Origin: Chryseobacterium jejuense
GTDB lineage: Bacteria > Bacteroidota > Bacteroidia > Flavobacteriales > Weeksellaceae
Assembly: GCF_017877355.1 (NCBI RefSeq)
Contig: NZ_JAGIPR010000003.1
Location: forward strand, 424,246 to 488,245
Direction of reading: 5' to 3'
Length of the DNA stretch: 64,000 nt
The translations under genes were made by a program, and so were the position numbers. A model generated the notes under the pieces. It was given only the letters and a program-made list of their open reading frames with translations, did no database searches and was not told the DNA's origin. Below are positions 61,521 to 64,000 of the stretch, one piece after another; the stretch's first letter is position 1, and every line of letters starts with the position of its first letter.

Positions 61521-63026
61521 ATGAGAAAATACCTTACCTATATTGTAATGTTGGGATTTCCTCTGTTGGGAGCCCAAACTAAAGTGGTTGAAAAATCCAC
61601 TTATCAGGAAAACTGGACTGTGCTGGAGAAAGAAAATGCAGCCATGGCCTTTGATGCAGATGTAAAATTATCTGATGCTGAGATTGCCTTGGATAAAAAA
61701 TTATTCCAGATCAGAAAACAGTTCCTTACCGAAACAGAAAAACAGCATATACCATTATATAACCGTTCTTTTAATGAAATAAAACCATTAATAGAAACCA
61801 GTAAATTGTTTAAAGTCATTCAGACAATGCCTAAAGGAGGGCTGCTGCACACGCATAGCGGTGGTTTGGCCAGTGCTACATGGCTGATTGCAACAGCTAG
61901 AAAATATAAAGAATGCTATGTATACGATCAAAAAGACAATGATAAATTTATTTTCGGTCAGTTAGGTTTCTTTGAAAGTGGAAAAGTTCCCAATGGATTT
62001 GTCAACCTCAATCAAAAGTTGATTTCAGATCCCGGATTTGAAAAGGAACTGCATGAACTTCTCCTTTTAAAAAGGGATAATCTTTGTTCCTACACCGATT
62101 ATTGGATTGAGTTTGAGAAACGTTTCCAACGCATTAACCTGCTGTTGCCTTACCGTCCTTTCTTTAAAGAATATTATCTGAAAGGCTTTCAGGACTTGGC
62201 TAAAGATAAAGTACAGCACGTTGAGATCAGATATGTATTTGATGAATTGTATGATTTCCAACAGGGGAAATACCCATTGGAAAAATCCATTACAGATTTA
62301 CAGGATATTGTGAAGCAAATGCGTCAATCAGACCCTCAGTTTAGTCTGAAACTGATTTATTCAAGCTTTAAATTTCTGGATTCAGAAAAGATTGAAAAAC
62401 AACTTGAAATCGCTTTTAAATTAAAGAAGCAATTCCCGGATATGATTTCCGGCTTTGATCTTGTTGCTGATGAAGCAGCAGGAAACAGCATCAATTCTTT
62501 CCAGAAAAACTGGGCGAAACTCGATGAGATTACTAAAAAATCAGGAGTAGAAATGCCTTTGTTCCTTCATGCGGGGGAAAGCAATTCTGTTTTCAATAAA
62601 AATGTACTGGATATTACTTTACTGAACAACCAAAGAATTGGCCATGGTCTTAACCTGATTTACTTCCCCAAATCAATGGAGCTGATTAAAAAACAGAACA
62701 AATTGGTGGAAGTAAGTCCAATCAGCAACCAGATTCTGGGGTATGTGAGTGATTTGAGAAATCATCCTGCAAGAGTGATGCTTAGTAATGGAGTACAATG
62801 TTCCATTAATAGCGATGATCCAGCTGTATACGGTTATGAAGGATTAAGTTATGACTTTTGGACAGCCTACGTATATTGGGAATTGGATGTAAAAGCGTTG
62901 AAGAAGTTGGTTTTCAATTCAATCAATTATTCTTCTTTGAATAACAATGAGAAAAAGCAATCCATAGAATACCTGAATACTCAATGGAATGATTTTGTTC
63001 AGAAAGCCAATCGGGAACTGAATTAA
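61521..63026 (+). CDS. Secreted adenosine deaminase-like enzyme (ADGF/CECR1 type)
   Basis: From the ATG at 61521 (MRKYLTYIVMLGFPLLGAQ signal) the protein has 501 residues. Zinc and catalytic motifs of the adenosine-deaminase superfamily are present: H-T-H in GGLLHTHSGG, FLHAGES, NQRIGHGL and INSDDPAVYG. The long N-terminal extension (about 90 residues before HTH) and the signal peptide are typical of the secreted ADGF branch, not of the cytoplasmic enzyme. It would deaminate adenosine to inosine outside the cytoplasm, releasing ammonia. It is divergent from the SusC/SusD genes. An earlier in-frame ATG at 61470 adds 17 residues that weaken the signal. Confidence 0.9.
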   Translation: MRKYLTYIVMLGFPLLGAQTKVVEKSTYQENWTVLEKENAAMAFDADVKLSDAEIALDKKLFQIRKQFLTETEKQHIPLYNRSFNEIKPLIETSKLFKVIQTMPKGGLLHTHSGGLASATWLIATARKYKECYVYDQKDNDKFIFGQLGFFESGKVPNGFVNLNQKLISDPGFEKELHELLLLKRDNLCSYTDYWIEFEKRFQRINLLLPYRPFFKEYYLKGFQDLAKDKVQHVEIRYVFDELYDFQQGKYPLEKSITDLQDIVKQMRQSDPQFSLKLIYSSFKFLDSEKIEKQLEIAFKLKKQFPDMISGFDLVADEAAGNSINSFQKNWAKLDEITKKSGVEMPLFLHAGESNSVFNKNVLDITLLNNQRIGHGLNLIYFPKSMELIKKQNKLVEVSPISNQILGYVSDLRNHPARVMLSNGVQCSINSDDPAVYGYEGLSYDFWTAYVYWELDVKALKKLVFNSINYSSLNNNEKKQSIEYLNTQWNDFVQKANRELN

Positions 63027-63075
63027 TATCCGGACAAAAAAGAGGATAGTCTTTTAATTGTCGTCTTATGAATAT

Positions 63076-63105
63076 AAAATAGCATCATTTTCGAATGGTG
63101 CTATT
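63076..63105 (+). terminator. Terminator after the deaminase gene
   Basis: AAATAGCATCATT (63076-63088) pairs with AATGGTGCTATTT (63093-63105) with one G-U pair and loop TTCG, followed by GCTTTTAA. Confidence 0.7.
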
Positions 63106-63369
63106 TGCTTTTAATTCCCTGATCTTACTTTGTTTTACACCTCTCATTTATAGAAGAGAAATATAATAGATGACCTATTTATTTTTGTTTTCGGGGATCT
63201 TATTTAAAAATAAAATTAAGGAGATTGATTTTGCGACAGGTTCTGTCGCAATGCCGTAGTAGATTTGTAGGATCAATGAAGGATCGTAGAGTCGCAATGA
63301 AATTTCCTGATGGTTGGAAATAATTCATATTAAATCACATTAACATGACTTGTGTGAGCGAAAAAAAGT

Positions 63370-63377
63370 TAAATTTG
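63370..63377 (+). promoter_or_regulatory. -7 element for the terminal large secreted-protein gene
   Basis: TAAATTTG matches TAnnTTTG, 45 bases before the ATG at 63423. The nearest TTG (63351-63353) is 16 bases away, slightly short of ideal. Confidence 0.5.
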
Positions 63378-63422
63378 TGAAAATTTGAAAAGCTAATTAT
63401 TAAACTCAAAAATAACACGGGA

Positions 63423-64000
63423 ATGAAAAAGATTTATCTCAGTGCATGTACTGTATGCACCATTCTTGGGCTGTCTGCCCAGGAAGTTCTCTGGCAAAAA
63501 GACATCAAATCCTCTACTCAGGATTTTCTAAGCCAGGTGACTACAACTATAGATCAGCAGTATCTCATTACAGGAAGCTCTATCCAGTCAGGAAGCGGGA
63601 AGATGGAGGCTGGAAGCAGACAAAACAACGGCTACGATTTCCATTTAGTTAAATTGAACCAACAGGGAGAAGAAGCCTGGGAGAAGTATTTCTCAGGAAA
63701 TAACCATGATTATTTATCTGCAACGGTAACCACTCAGGACGGAGGTTTTCTTGTAGCCGGAACGTCCTATTCCGGAAAAGGACTGGATAAGAAAGAGGAT
63801 TCGAAAGGCGGATCCGATATCTGGCTCATCAGAATCAACGAATTTGGAGATGAATTATGGCAGAAAACATTGGGGACTTCCTCTGATGAAGAAGCCAAAG
63901 CAGTTATTCAAAGTACAGACTTGGGCTTTTTTGTCGCTGGAAATGTACAAAACTCATCCCAAGGCTATGGTTCTAAAGATGTCTGGATCACCAGACTGGA
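63423..64000 (+). CDS. Large secreted protein, likely T9SS cargo (N-terminal part only)
   Basis: The frame runs from an ATG at 63423 off the window end: 192 residues seen. Signal peptide MKKIYLSACTVCTILGLSAQ, then repeated motifs of WD/PQQ-like or delta-60 type: HDYLSATVTTQDGGFLVAGTSYSGKG, DIWLIRINEFGDELWQKTLG and AKAVIQSTDLGFFVAGNVQNSS, quoted in short pieces. Each has the pattern of D.w...l...G...W.k..G, a beta-propeller repeat common in large T9SS-exported proteins of this group. An internal stretch, SIQSGSGKMEAGSRQNNG, is encoded by a copy of the GGAAG-type genomic repeat. The C-terminus, where a sorting domain would be, lies outside the window. Confidence 0.8.
   Translation, partial: MKKIYLSACTVCTILGLSAQEVLWQKDIKSSTQDFLSQVTTTIDQQYLITGSSIQSGSGKMEAGSRQNNGYDFHLVKLNQQGEEAWEKYFSGNNHDYLSATVTTQDGGFLVAGTSYSGKGLDKKEDSKGGSDIWLIRINEFGDELWQKTLGTSSDEEAKAVIQSTDLGFFVAGNVQNSSQGYGSKDVWITRL

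Larger units (their letters stand above)
63027..63422. other. Gap with a terminator and an A/T-rich promoter region
   Basis: The first part holds the terminator of the deaminase gene (63076-63105). GTTCTGTCGCAATG-type sequence near 63240-63295 shows a partial repetition (GTCGCAATG twice), with no gene. TAAATTTG at 63370-63377 is a -7 element for the next gene. Confidence 0.5.

Overview
The window looks like a chromosomal segment of a Chryseobacterium-type bacterium (Bacteroidota, Flavobacteriia, Weeksellaceae). The evidence is low GC content, A-rich leaders, and many matches to the Bacteroidota promoter pattern (TTG, about 19 bases, TAnnTTTG). SusC/SusD transport, a type IX secretion (T9SS) sorting domain, GLPGLI-family and GldA-like proteins, a GH109 enzyme very like that of Elizabethkingia, and a subclass A2 beta-lactamase all agree. 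I saw no tRNA, rRNA, phage, transposase or CRISPR array. The whole stretch reads as core genome with small accessory islands and several palindromic repeat elements.

Layout. 1-2.5 kb (minus): an overlapping trio of sugar kinase (cut by the window edge), nucleotidyltransferase and Tat-exported GH109 enzyme, which together look like N-acetylgalactosamine release and salvage. 2.7-4.2 kb: AIM24-like protein and an acidic unknown. 4.3-9.7 kb (plus): queA, rlmN, a sterol-desaturase-like membrane enzyme, a secreted unknown and a polyprenyl synthase. 9.8-16.8 kb: secreted proteins, fused branched-chain 2-oxoacid dehydrogenase E1, GLPGLI protein, AhpD-like protein, a lipoprotein and a methyltransferase. 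16.8-18.4 kb: HxlR regulator divergent from an Old Yellow Enzyme, with repeated GTTACT sites between them. 18.5-19.3 kb: three tandem genes for double-glycine-leader, four-cysteine peptides (51, 53 and 51 residues). 20-21.2 kb: exported papain-like peptidase.

21.5-33.8 kb (plus) is the most unusual block. It encodes an ECF sigma factor; a membrane protein joining an anti-sigma-like N-terminus, a TonB-plug-like domain, a von Willebrand A (VWA) domain and a T9SS tail; a large outer-membrane barrel with no plug that I can recognise; an alpha-2-macroglobulin-like protein that keeps a GCFEQ thioester motif and carries its own plug-like domain; and a VWA lipoprotein with calcium-type repeats. I infer that these act together at the outer membrane.

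34-37.8 kb: a GbsR/MarR-like regulator and a four-gene operon (DCC, SRPBCC, DUF2071, TIGR01777), with the same palindrome before the regulator and before the operon. 38-50.7 kb: secreted unknowns, dihydrolipoyl dehydrogenase, patatin, GldA-like ATPase, a LytS/LytTR two-component pair, an acyltransferase, and a class A beta-lactamase plus serine hydrolase operon. 51-55 kb: two paralogous secreted proteins and a TPR-HTH membrane regulator. 55-56.2 kb: a degenerate, repeat-filled region. 56.2-61 kb (minus): a SusD/SusC pair preceded by a 51-residue Cys/Met/His-rich leader ORF. 61.5-63 kb: a secreted adenosine-deaminase-like enzyme. The window ends inside a large secreted protein whose reading frame contains a copy of a genomic repeat.
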